Assembly: GCA_946803715.1 (NCBI GenBank)
Contig: CAMPET010000138.1
Coordinates: forward strand, 1,534-39,689
DNA length: 38,156 bases
DNA from: Beroe ovata
Taxonomy: Eukaryota; Ctenophora; Nuda; Beroida; Beroidae
Direction of reading: 5' to 3'
In this document: positions 1 through 10,900 of the stretch, piece by piece
Position numbering within the stretch: position 1 is the stretch's first letter
Layout: every line of letters starts with the position of its first letter
Notes under the pieces: generated by a model
The model's database searches: none
What the model saw: only the letters and a program-made list of their open reading frames with translations
What the model was told of the DNA's origin: nothing
Made by a program: the position numbers and the translations under genes

Positions 1-752
1 AGAAACTCGGACAACCAAAATTTCACGTCAATCCGATGATCGGTTCCCGAGTTAATGGCCACCATAACCCCTTATCCACCCAAAACGTGTCAGTTTGAGT
101 GAGCATTTGAGGATAGCTCCCAAACGGATCGACCGATTGCGTTGAAACTTCTACCATAGCTCAAGCTTTCCTACTTGTAACCCCGTTACACCCTCCCTCG
201 CAGTGTAACCGAGGAATCAATGTCGATGTCATGTTCGTTACAAATGGAAGAGTGTAACACGGTAATCAGCCACGCTACACAACCCCTTATCCTAGCACTC
301 CAGAACACCGCACTTTCGCTCTCCCACATTCGACATATCACTGAGAGTGCGACCGCGGGCCGGTACATCCCGATTATATATAGCATCCGACGTCAGGGAA
401 AATTAGCGTCGAATTAGCGTCGAATTAGCGCCGAATTAGCGCCGAATTAGCGAGACAAGTTGAACTCCTTATCTTGACAAGAAAGAAAAAAGGAATGGGC
501 TTATTATATGGCGTACACAGTTATAGTCAATAGAAACTAAGGTAGACAGCTGCGAATGAGTATACTATTCTCAACAGCTGCAAATGCAAGGGTACAACAG
601 TGACATATAGTGTCCACTGTTCACGCTGTTTATTGTCCTTTTGTCACACGTTTTCAGCCTAAGTACAGCACTATTGTTCGGCAGTGGTAGCAGATTCAGA
701 ATCAAAAGCTTCTGTTTCTTATCAGTGGATCACTCCTGACTTCTATCGTAAC
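1..752. other. Unassigned flank, no gene recognised
   Basis: I see no convincing gene here. Short open frames on both strands (about 220-417 on plus, 186-386 on minus) overlap each other and resemble no family I know. The only clear structure is the 11-bp tandem repeat listed separately. The stretch lies downstream of the minus-strand receptor fragment. Confidence 0.5.
400..454. repeat. 11-bp tandem repeat, about 5 units
   Basis: Five consecutive 11-base units of the form GAATTAGCGYC; the first and last are slightly degenerate. The Y position is T in the earlier units and C in the later ones. No function is evident. Confidence 0.9.
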
Positions 753-2429
753 TGGCATGTACCTGAAGTGATGTGTGTATGTTAGATCAAATGAAGCAAT
801 TTGAGCCCGCATCGTGATGATATACCTGACCACTCTTTGCGAGCTTAGTAGACTTTGCGAGTACCTTATTGATTTCGCAATAACTTACAGAATTAGATGC
901 CTGCTGCTGTATCGCCGAGTTGATTTTTCATGGTCTCAGCATGGTAGTTGATTGTAGTCATGGGTTGATTAGCATTATTTCCAAGCACTATTTCAGGCTG
1001 ATCCTGGGGCTTGTTGGGCAAATTTTCAGCCTCTATTCCGAGTAAAAGTCGGCAACCCTCCAACACCTGTTCTATTGAGTTGATGCACGCTCTTTTCATA
1101 ATCTTGAGTTGTTTCTTATAAATAGCATCATAGAAAATTGGGTTGAGAACCGAATTAAGAGGCAGGACCAAAACTGAGACAAATGAATACCATTCCGTTG
1201 CATCTATGACTTCAAAAGAGTGCAGGACGCATAGGTTTATGAACGGGCACCAGCACAAAAAGTCTGTTATAATCATAATCTTGATCTTTCGCTGGGTTTT
1301 GTTCCGTCTATTAGCGAACCTAGGACCCACGTTCCCACCAATTTTCTTAGTTATAGCTGCTATTGAGGAGTAACAAATAACTATTATAGAAAGGCAAGCT
1401 ACATAAATGGCTTGGACACACCATACAAAGTACCTCTGAGGATCTTTTGTAGTTACGAAGTACTTGAAAAAACAGACTTTGTTACCATAGAACTCCACGG
1501 TTTTCACTTGGTCTTTAAGTCCCTTGTAGTCTTGAGAGAACATTTCACTAATCAGATTTCTTATGAGATCCCAACTCAATAGACGGGACTTCATCCGACC
1601 ATTGTATGAATTGATTATGGAAAAATGCTTATTCTTGTCCGGGAAACCAATAAAAAGTCTCAAACTCGGATCGTAACTAAGGCCATTGATGAAGAAGTCT
1701 TCAAAATAATCAAAAATTGGCACAATGGAAAGAAGGAACGAGGCCAAGAGTACAAGGAAAACGGTTGAAGACAATTTGATGATGTGTTTTGTGGTGACTT
1801 GTGGTGGGGAGACCAATAAGGAACAACCGATGTCATGGAACCTCATCACGCTGAGAATTGTTATGGAAAACATGGACAAGAATGCTCCTGATGTGCTGAC
1901 GACTCCTAAGAAGGAACAAGTACCACTGGTCCTCCACTGAGCTTGGAGCCTGCAGAACCTATCTCCATAGTATAAATCATATGCGGAAACTGTCAACAGG
2001 TATGATCCCATCAGGAAGTCGCCTGTACTTACCATCAAAACCCATACCCTGTTGTTCAGTACACGGGCGTGTCCACAATTCTCCATCTTCCTCAAACATC
2101 TGAATATGTTGATGACATTAAATAGCACTGCAAGCGTGCCATATACCCAGGAAGCCAGCTTTAAGAATGAACCATCTATGATTTCTTTTGAACATTGGTC
2201 GTTACACTCATCAGAAAAATCAAGGCACTGGAATATACCGTCACATTTTTCCGGCTTTGGAATCAATTGCACTTTGTTCTCACATTTGTAGTGATTTGTG
2301 CACCTTTCTTCATCCTCATAATCACCACAATCGTCAACAAGGTCACAAACCTTGGAGTGAGGAATGCACTTTTTTGATTTTGCACACGCAAAGAAATTAT
2401 TTTGGTAATAATCATGTTTTCGTACCAGC
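753..2429. repeat. Near-identical copy of 2431-4107 (lone-N join)
   Basis: This segment repeats 2431-4107 at a constant offset of 1678 bases with only scattered substitutions. The left copy stops exactly at the single N at 2430, and the sequence right of the N restarts at the equivalent of 753. That is how two overlapping contigs or alleles look when a scaffolder leaves them unmerged. A genuine tandem duplication cannot be excluded from sequence alone. Confidence 0.9.
893..2429 (-). pseudogene. Truncated second copy of LDLa/7TM receptor A (3' part)
   Basis: On the minus strand the frame is open from the N at 2430 down to a stop at 893. It encodes the last two LDLa modules, all seven membrane segments and the cytoplasmic tail of receptor A. 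It lacks the signal-peptide exon and most of the ectodomain. It differs from the full copy at a few residues (for example Ser instead of Pro in membrane segment 4, and three changes in the last dozen tail residues), with no frameshift. The intact frame and allele-like divergence suggest it is the other haplotype of the same gene, displayed as a duplicate by the assembly, rather than a decayed pseudogene. If the duplication were real, it would be a 5'-truncated gene copy. Confidence 0.7.
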
Positions 2430-2430
2430 N
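2430..2430. other. Single-N assembly junction
   Basis: One ambiguous base sits exactly where the left copy of the receptor segment ends and the right copy begins. It most likely marks a scaffold join of unmerged overlapping contigs. Confidence 0.85.
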
Positions 2431-2570
2431 TGGCATGTACCTGAAGTGATGTGTGTATGTTAGATCAAATGAAGCAATTTGAGCCCGCATCGTGATGATA
2501 TACCTGACCACTCTTTGCGAGCTTAGTAGACTTTACGAGTAACTTATTGATTTCGCAATAACTTACAGAA

Positions 2571-5500
2571 TTAGATGCCTGCTACTGTATCGCCGAGTTG
2601 ATTATTCATGGTCTTAGCATGGTAGTTAATTGTAGTCATGGGTTGATTAGCATTATTTCCAAGCACTATTTCAGGTTGATCCTGGGGCTTGTTGGGCAAA
2701 TTTTCAGCCTCTATTCCGAGTAAAAGTCGACAACCCTCCAACACCTGTTCTATTGAGTTGATGCACGCTCTTTTCATAATCTTGAGTTGTTTCTTATAAA
2801 TAGCATCATAGAAAATTGGGTTGAGAACCGAATTTAGAGGCAGGACCAAAACTGAGACAAATGAATACCATTCCGTTGCATCTATGACTTCAAAAGAGTG
2901 CAGGACACATAGGTTTATGAACGGGCACCAGCACAAAAAGTCGGTTATAATCATAATCTTTATCTTTCGCTGGGTTTTGTTTCGTCTATTAGCAAACCTA
3001 GGACCCACGTTCCCACCGATTTTCTTAGTTATAGCTGCTATTGAGGAGTAACAAATAACTATTATAGAAAGGCAAGCTACATAAATAGCTTGGACACACC
3101 ATACAAAGTACCTCTGAGGATCTTTTGTAGTTACGAAGTACTTGAAAAAACAGACTTTGTTACCATAGAACTCCACGGTTTTCACTTGGTCTTTAAGTCC
3201 CTTGTAGTCTTGAGAGAACATTTCACTAATCAGATTTCTTATGAGATCCCAACTCAATAGACGGGACTTCATCCGACCATTGTATGAATTGATTATGGAA
3301 AAATGCTTATTCTTGTCCGGGAAACCAATAAAAAGTCTCAAACTCGGATCGTAACTAAGGCCATTGATGAAGAAGTCTTCAAAATAATCAAAAATTGGCA
3401 CAATGGAAAGAAGGAACGGGGCCAAGAGTACAAGGAAAACGGTTGAAGACAATTTGATGATGTGTTTTGTGGTGACTTGTGGTGGGGAGACCAATAAGGA
3501 ACAACCAATGTCATGGAACCTCATCACGCTGAGAATTGTTATGGAAAACATGGACAAGAATGCTCCTGATGTGCTGACGACTCCTAAGAAGGAACAAGTA
3601 CCACTGGTCCTCCACTGAGCTTGGAGCCTGCAGAACCTATCTCCATAGTATAAATCATATGCGGAAACTGTCAACAGGTATGATCCCATCAGGAAGTCGC
3701 CTGTACTTACCATCAAAACCCATACCCTGTTGTTCAGTACACGGGCGTGTCCACAATTCTCCATCTTCCTCAAACATCTGAATATGTTGATGACATTAAA
3801 TAGCACTGCAAGCGTGCCATATACCCAGGAAGCCAGCTTTAAGAATGAACCATCTATGATTTCTTTTGAACATTGGTCGTTACACTCATCAGAAAAATCA
3901 AGGCACTGGAATATACCGTCACATTTTTCCGGCTTTGGAATCAATTGCACTTTGTTCTCACATTTGTAGTGATTTGTGCACCTTTCTTCATCCTCATAAT
4001 CACCACAATCGTCAACAAGGTCACAAACCTTGGAGTGAGGAATGCACTTTTTTGATTTTGCACACGCAAAGAAATTATTTTGGTAATAATCATGTTTTCG
4101 TACCAGCAATGACAAGTATGGCTTCCCCTTGTTGTCCCTTGCGTATGTTTTAACAGAAGACTGTTGGAATTGGCCCTTACAAGAATCACTGGTTGGGGCG
4201 TTTTTAAGAGGACATTCAGAGTTTATACAAGAACCAGTGCAACTCAAGTAAACATATGATTCCCCAAACATATGATCACAATTGTGCTTATGTATCACTG
4301 GAAGCCTGATGTGTGCGATAGCCTCTTCAGTTAAGCCGAGTATTTGGTGTTTGGGGTAGATGAAGGAGGTTTGCTCACATGATTCGTGACGGAGGAAAGC
4401 TAAGTTACTCATACCTGGTAGACATCCCAGAAGGTTTTTTGTGCTGATTTCTGCACCTTTTTGTTCCTTGACTGTGGTTGAGATCTCTGGAAAGCTCCTG
4501 GATACTTTACATACATGATTTTCAGAACCGCAACTCTCGACCCCATCACAGAGATTGTGATATTCAACGAATTTGATATTTGAATCCTTACAAAGGTAAA
4601 CTTCCTGACAATTGCTATCGTCTTTCACAAACCTTTTTGTTATCCCCCTACCACACGCTGGCCAGACGTCAGTAATTTCATCTTTCCCATCAATGCAGTC
4701 TTCTATACTATCACCGAGCCATGGAATTGGGAGTTGAGTTGGAAGCATTTTAGAGTCCGGGTGCCCTTTCCGAAGGCATCGGTCGTTCGTTAGATGGCGA
4801 CATATGACGTCTGTTTCATCACTCCCATCTAGACAGTCTTCCATTCCATCACACATCTTATGCTTGTGTACGAGACAGACGCCTGACGTCTGATAGCAAA
4901 TGTTTTCTAACTCATCGTCACATAACGGACTCTCTCCTTTACACAGCATCAGTTTCGAGACTGTGGATGTGTAATTATTAATCTGACATGTGACACCTAC
5001 CCTTGCTACATCAGAACAATTGGTTTGATCCATGAAATCGGAACAAAGGGGTGTTATATCAATGTCCTGGATGATACAGCGAGTATAGTTGAATAAGGGG
5101 ATTCTTCGAAAGGCTAATTCTTTTGAATCTTGTTCTTTGTATCTAACTAAGCAGGTTCTCTGAATGTTTTCTGAAGTTACTTCACAGTTCATTTCATCCC
5201 TTCCATCGTCACAGTCTTTAAAACCTGTATGGTCACAAATCTTATGTGCATCGACATACAAAAGAGTCGACACAATTCTTGTAGAGGTGCAGTAAATGCC
5301 ATATAAGAATCCGTTGCACACAGCTTCGTCTTCACAATCATTAAAGACGTTGTTGCAAGTTCCATCACAAAGTAAGCGCCAATGCTGTTTCGGGAAGGCA
5401 AGTTTTGTTTCCATCGCTATAGAATCAATGTCATCTGCGAACAAGCATCCAGCCTCATCAGCTGCTGTGTTATCACATTCAGTTTTACCGTCACAAATGA

Positions 5501-6082
5501 ACGAACCCAAATAATATCCTAACATGTTGTACATACCATGCATGATGCAGATGAAATCACCGCAAAGAAGGAAGTCTTTCTTATCTGAAGGTTGATCGGA
5601 CTCCATGCCACAGATCTGGTAAAACATTGGGTCCTCATTGCACAATTCACCATAGTAATCGTCATAGTATACTTGGGAATTGAAACACTTGAAGAATGTC
5701 TCTTTGTAGTTATCGTTACAAACATACTTCATGTATCCTCTCCATTCCGTGAGTTTGCATTTGAATTTGAAGTTTGGATCTGAAGCAATAAAAGACCTCA
5801 ATCAGCATGTTTCTCACTTACTAACTGTCAAGCATATCTACGGATAAATTTACCTTCAAATTTCTCTTTGACTGTGCGGGGAAGCCCAGGTTGTTTATCT
5901 GATGCCTGTCTATCCATCCTGCCATGCTTATACGGACCCCTACCTTGGTTAGTCACTGTGGTATAAATGCCCCCTGCATTGTACTCAATTGGTCCTTGGG
6001 TAGGAATTTGAACTGTGTTGCTGTTAACACAGAATGAGGTGGCCAGTAAAGCTAGTGAAGATAGATTCACGAGCATTTTCAT
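2571..6082 (-). CDS. LDLa-repeat rhodopsin-type GPCR (receptor A), two exons
   Basis: Exons by my splice reading: 5854-6082 and 2571-5779 (phase 1 intron, GT-AG), giving about 1145 residues. Exon 1 starts at a Met followed by a hydrophobic signal peptide (MKMLVNLSSLALLATSFCVNS); an in-frame upstream Met at 6181 is possible but would bury it. The ectodomain (to about residue 720) is Cys-rich with up to eight LDL-receptor class A modules, several degenerate, recognisable by CDG...DCxDGSDE-type acidic clusters. Seven membrane segments follow at roughly 725-746, 762-783, 805-830, 853-873, 969-991, 1015-1036 and 1048-1070. TM3 ends in MRF instead of DRY, TM6 has CWCPF and TM7 has NPIFY. The style recalls relaxin-receptor/LGR and snail GRL101 receptors, but I see no leucine-rich repeats. 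The second extracellular loop is about 95 residues long. Ligand unknown; location inferred to be the plasma membrane. Confidence 0.88.
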
Positions 6083-7931
6083 CTGGAGCGGAAACTGGAT
6101 GTTGTTCGGCAATTCTGTTCTTAAATACTGATTTTTGCCTTTGTATTTGCCATGAATAATACCGACGGAAATGTCCTCCATATAGATTCCTTTATTGAAT
6201 AATACCTAGAATTTTCCTCATTGAATTCCCCTTGTTCTTAAGCTTGCGGGTTCTTTGTTGACCAAAGTTTGATTCAATATGGACATGACATTTGGCATAA
6301 TAGAGGAGATCTTTCTCATGACTTGCTTTGAAGATGGCTTTTGGTAAGTTGTGATCGGTTAATAAGTCTCGATCGACCTCACTCATATCCATTATGAAAT
6401 TTAATCGATTTCTCACTTCTATTATTTCGCCTTACGAAAGCAGCTTTGATTCAATATGGACATTTCATATCGCAAAATCAAAGTCCATTATGAAATTTCA
6501 TCGATTTCTCACTTCTATTATTTCGTCTTACGAAGGCAGCTTTATATACCTCATTCTTTCGAATCGCTAAGTCAAAGTACAGCTTTCTAAAACAGTAAGG
6601 TATCGCCAATGATAATTTCTTCGGCAATGATATCTTTGACGCACTCCGCAAGTATCCATTGTCCTGGTGTTATTGGGAGGAGGACCCTGCGAGGACAAAG
6701 TTGTCCCTTTGGACGGGAATATTTCAAGTCAGCATGAAGATCAGTGTTTGAGAAATACTGAAATTCATAAAGCACTGGCAATCAGCTGTGGGCTATGTGG
6801 AAATTCTGATAGGGGAATCAAAATTCTATACGTACCTACCTTAATCGTAATAATACTAATTCGACACGAGTCTAATCTTATGAAGCAGTTGTCAATTCAT
6901 CTAAACTTCTAAATTGAAACATTAGCAACCCTGTAGAGTGTAGGTAACTAGGAATCACAGCTGTAGTCGCTGCAAAGTCCTTGTTTACCAATTAACTTTC
7001 ATCTCCATTCTCATTACCTCCCGTTTCAGTTATTACTTTATAAGGCCCAGAAACTTGTTGAATTTTAGAGACACACCTAGCACACAGGTGGGTGTGCACT
7101 GTGCAGGTACAATGGTGGGTGCATAGGTAATGGTATGAATAACAACCGACCCTGCGTTTTTGTACTCCTGAATCATATTGTTAATTGACAATGGTCACAA
7201 TGTTGCCTGTTCCAATGTTGCCTGGTTGATGGTTGTATACAGACTCGAGAATTTCGTTCAAAGCAGCATATTGACATACATTCCGCCTTGTACTTCGTTG
7301 ACAACAGTTTAGAACAAATACGCAAAAAGCATCCTGCGGCCTACCTACATGAGAAGTAGCTGTCTACTCCCTTCCGGAGCCTCACTGCCTCATGCCCGCA
7401 TAGGGTCTCATAGTGTCTCATAGGGTCCCATAATGTCTCTTTTTACAGCATACTGTTATAGTAGACGTAGCTACTAGCTACTCACATCCCGTATAGATGA
7501 AATTTACTGAATTTGAAACCTGTGTCGGGTTGTAATCTGACCCTGGTTGTATTACAGAAATTTATATGATTTTGTTGAGAGTGGTGCAGGTTAGTCATGT
7601 GAGAAGAGATAAGGAAGCTGCTTTGATATCCCAGTGAGAAAGTGACGCATCTCAGGAGCTCCGATTACGATTGTATTATAGGCTTCAATTTTATCCTTCG
7701 TCTTAGGTTCGTTCTCTCTTATGAACTTTCTTTTTTTAGGTGCCTAATAAACTAATAAATCAGTAATCGCGTTTGAATCTGTAAGGTTCTCATGGTAAAT
7801 TCCATCCATAGGTTGAACGTGATCGTGACCAAGCTCATCGGGCACCTATCTGGGAGGTATCCAAAAATATTTTACTACCCTTCTGACACGAACTTGTGTC
7901 TCTGTGCTGCGAGAAACAGACAGAATTTGGA
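6083..7931. other. Intergenic region between receptor A and RagC
   Basis: Receptor A (minus) and RagC (plus) are divergent, so this stretch should hold both promoters. I see no confident gene. It contains the 96-bp-offset duplication at 6388-6543. Short open frames at 6192-6416, 6587-6781 (minus) and 6667-6912 (plus) match nothing I recognise. Confidence 0.5.
6388..6543. repeat. Direct duplication, 60-bp units 96 bases apart
   Basis: The 60-base segments 6388-6447 and 6484-6543 match at all but three positions. The phrase gattcaatatggacat follows the first unit and also occurs near 6271. This is a local tandem duplication upstream of receptor A. Confidence 0.85.
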
Positions 7932-10900
7932 ATGTCTGATGCACCAGAATGGAGTGTTGCCCCCATAAACTCGCATGTTACACCCAACCTCCACACCACT
8001 GGACAGCTGTCTCAGTGCCCAAGTTCAGCTTCGCTACTTACTTGCAACTCCAATAGTCTTGCCGTGAATAAACCCAAGGTTTGTAATTTGTCAGGTTAGG
8101 CTGCACTTGTGTCTTTTTGAAACTTGAAGTGGCTTTCAAACAGGATAATATACCGTAGATTAAACCCAGTTCTGAAAGATAATCTTGAATATATCTATCG
8201 GTCCTTTTTGACAGAAGTAACTTGTGTAACTTTGATTTGTGTATTCAGATTCTACTTATGGGACTCAGTAAAAGTGGGAAAACTTCAGTGAGACATGTCA
8301 TATTTCACAAGATGAGTGCCAATGAGACACAATTCTTAGAGAGTACTCTAAAAATAGACAAGATTGATATCAGTAACAAGTCATTCCTGGACTTCGAGGT
8401 TAGTTTCTTTGCTTCGTAACGATCTGTTAGCCTAAACTATCTAATCTCATAATGTTTTACTTCTATAATAGCTACCTAATAAAATTGCTTCATGACGAGA
8501 TCCACGTATTACAGCTCTCATTACAGCTCTGGGATTTCCCTGGGAAGCTTGACCTGGCACATTTGAGGGACAAGGACGATGTCGCAACTATCGAGAAGAT
8601 ATTCGCAGATGCACGAGTTTTGATATTTATAATCGATCCTATGGAAGAAAAACTTAGCTACGCTATTGATAGACTTCACAACACCATTATTGAAGCGTAT
8701 AAGGTACACTTGCAGTTGCTCATTTGATTTTTCATTCAAGGTTGACTTGAAAAATCATGACCAAATTCTCGATTTCTGATCTCAGGTCAGCTCTAAAATT
8801 AAAGTGGAGGTGTTTCTGCACAAGAGTGACTCCATGAATGATGACCAGAAAGTTGATAATATCCGAGAACTAACCCATCGCATAAGGAAGAAACTCGTTG
8901 TTTCAGGTATTTTCTTTTTGTGGATTGAATTGTTTAGCGTCTGCTAAATTTGAAATTTTAACTATCATTCACGGCGAAAATCAACAGGTCTGCAAGATAA
9001 GATGTACATTAACTTTAGGACCACAAGGTATATTTTCAATGTTATTTAGGGACTCTGCAAAGCAGAGATCTTTGAGGTTTGAAGAGAAAAACTTATGAAA
9101 GCCAATAGTTTTCTCTCTCCTCAGCATTTATGATCATTCGATATTCGAAGCGATGAGTATTGTTTGTCAGCAGCTCTTGGAGAATGTTTTGCCTCCTTTC
9201 GAGAACATTCTTAATGCCTTTGTGGGATCTAGCAAGATGGAAAAGGCATTTATTTTCGACCTACATCCTAAAGTAAGAATCGCTTTGAATGATAAATTTT
9301 CCAAGATTCGTGCAATTTTCGTACATTGAAACAAGAAACAAAAGCAAATAACTAAACAACTAATATTTCAAATGTGCACTTATCAACGAATTGAAAAGCA
9401 CGTTAAACAATTAAAACAAATTTAACGGCTTTTTGAAATTAATGAAATTGAAAAGCTCGTTGAAATGAAAAAATGCACTCATACCTAACTTTAATACTTC
9501 AGATATTCATTGCCACAGACAGCAGTCCATTTGACATGCCTGCTTATGAACTGTGTTGTGATATGTTGGATCTTATTGCCGATATGGGATGCATCTATCA
9601 GGTACCTCACTATGAGCGTCTACCTACCAATCAACCAAAACTACATTTATTTTATTTTTGATTCCCCGCGCGTCATTCATTATCGGTCCATCATGATTTG
9701 TTTTCGAACTTCCTCTTGACAAGCTTATCTACCAATTTTCTTCGATCTTTTTTCTTGGTTGGCGCCATGATCTCCTCCTGAAACAACAAATAGTTTATGT
9801 GAGAAAATTAAGAATTAATCAAATTGACATCCCTTGAAAAGTTTCCCTTGAAAAGTTTCCACTGAACAGTGGCTAGGATTTCACTCACTATTTCACGAGG
9901 GGTTCTATCGATGTCAGTTTCTTGGAAAGCTTCACCAGTAACCTGATCTGAGGGAGGTTCAAGAGTCTTCGAACGGCAGGATTTTCTATTCGTTTGCTGT
10001 GACTCCATGATGATGCCTTGCTCAGAAGGGGCAACTACTGAAGGTTTGATAAATGACAAAGTTGACTTCTCGAGAAACTTTCCACATCTGACGGCTAAGC
10101 TCCTAGCCGTTGTTAGATGAGAATCATCATAGAAAATTGGGTTGAGCACCGAATTGATTGGGAGGATTACCACTGAGACGAATGAATACCATTCTGTTGC
10201 ATCTATGACTTCGAATGAATGCAAAACACAAATGATGATGAACGGGCACCAGCATATGAAGTCCGTTGCTATCATTATCTTTATCTTACGCTGAGTCTTA
10301 GAGTTCCTTTTTGCAAACCTTGGTCCCACCATGGATCCTACACTCTTTGAAATGGTTGCAATAGAGGAGTAGCATAAAGCAATCAACAATAAACAGATCA
10401 TGTAAGTAAAATGGATGCACCAAACGAAATACTTCTGTGGGTCTTTCGATGTTACAAAGTATTTGAAGAAGCAAACCTCATTACCGTAGAATTTTACGGT
10501 CTTGACTTGATTTTTCAGGCCCTGATAATCGGCTGAGAACATTTCCTTTACTAGATTTCTAATCACGTTCCATGTGAGTGGTCGAGACTTCATCCTACCA
10601 TTATACGCTTGGATTATAGAGACATGCTTTTTCTTATCAACAAATCCTATGAAAAGCTTCAAGCTTGCTGTGTAGCTGAGACCATTGAGGAAGAAGTCTT
10701 CGAAAAGATCCATTATCGGAGCTATGGACATCAATACTGAAGCGGCGGTTACGAAAATGAACAAAAGCACCAACTTAACAGCATGCCGTGGATTTACTGG
10801 TGGAGAGGGGATCAACAGTGACTTTTTGATCCCGTAAAACCGTGACAAAGTCACAGCAGTCATGGAAAACATGGACAAGAATGCTCCTGATGTGCTGACG

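Noticed and set aside
2052-2377. Plus-strand frames over the receptor coding region (also at 3730-4153, 11295-12111 and 12578-12946)
   Set aside because: They lie antisense to a long, domain-supported coding exon and repeat wherever that exon is copied.
6587-6912. Overlapping minus and plus frames in the receptor A / RagC spacer
   Set aside because: Neither has a recognisable domain, splice support or a distinct start context; kept only as a note in the intergenic entry.
7896-7931. Upstream extension of RagC starting MSLCC
   Set aside because: The first codon there is GTG, not ATG. The first ATG in frame is at 7932, so the resemblance to the human N-terminus (MSL…) is fortuitous.
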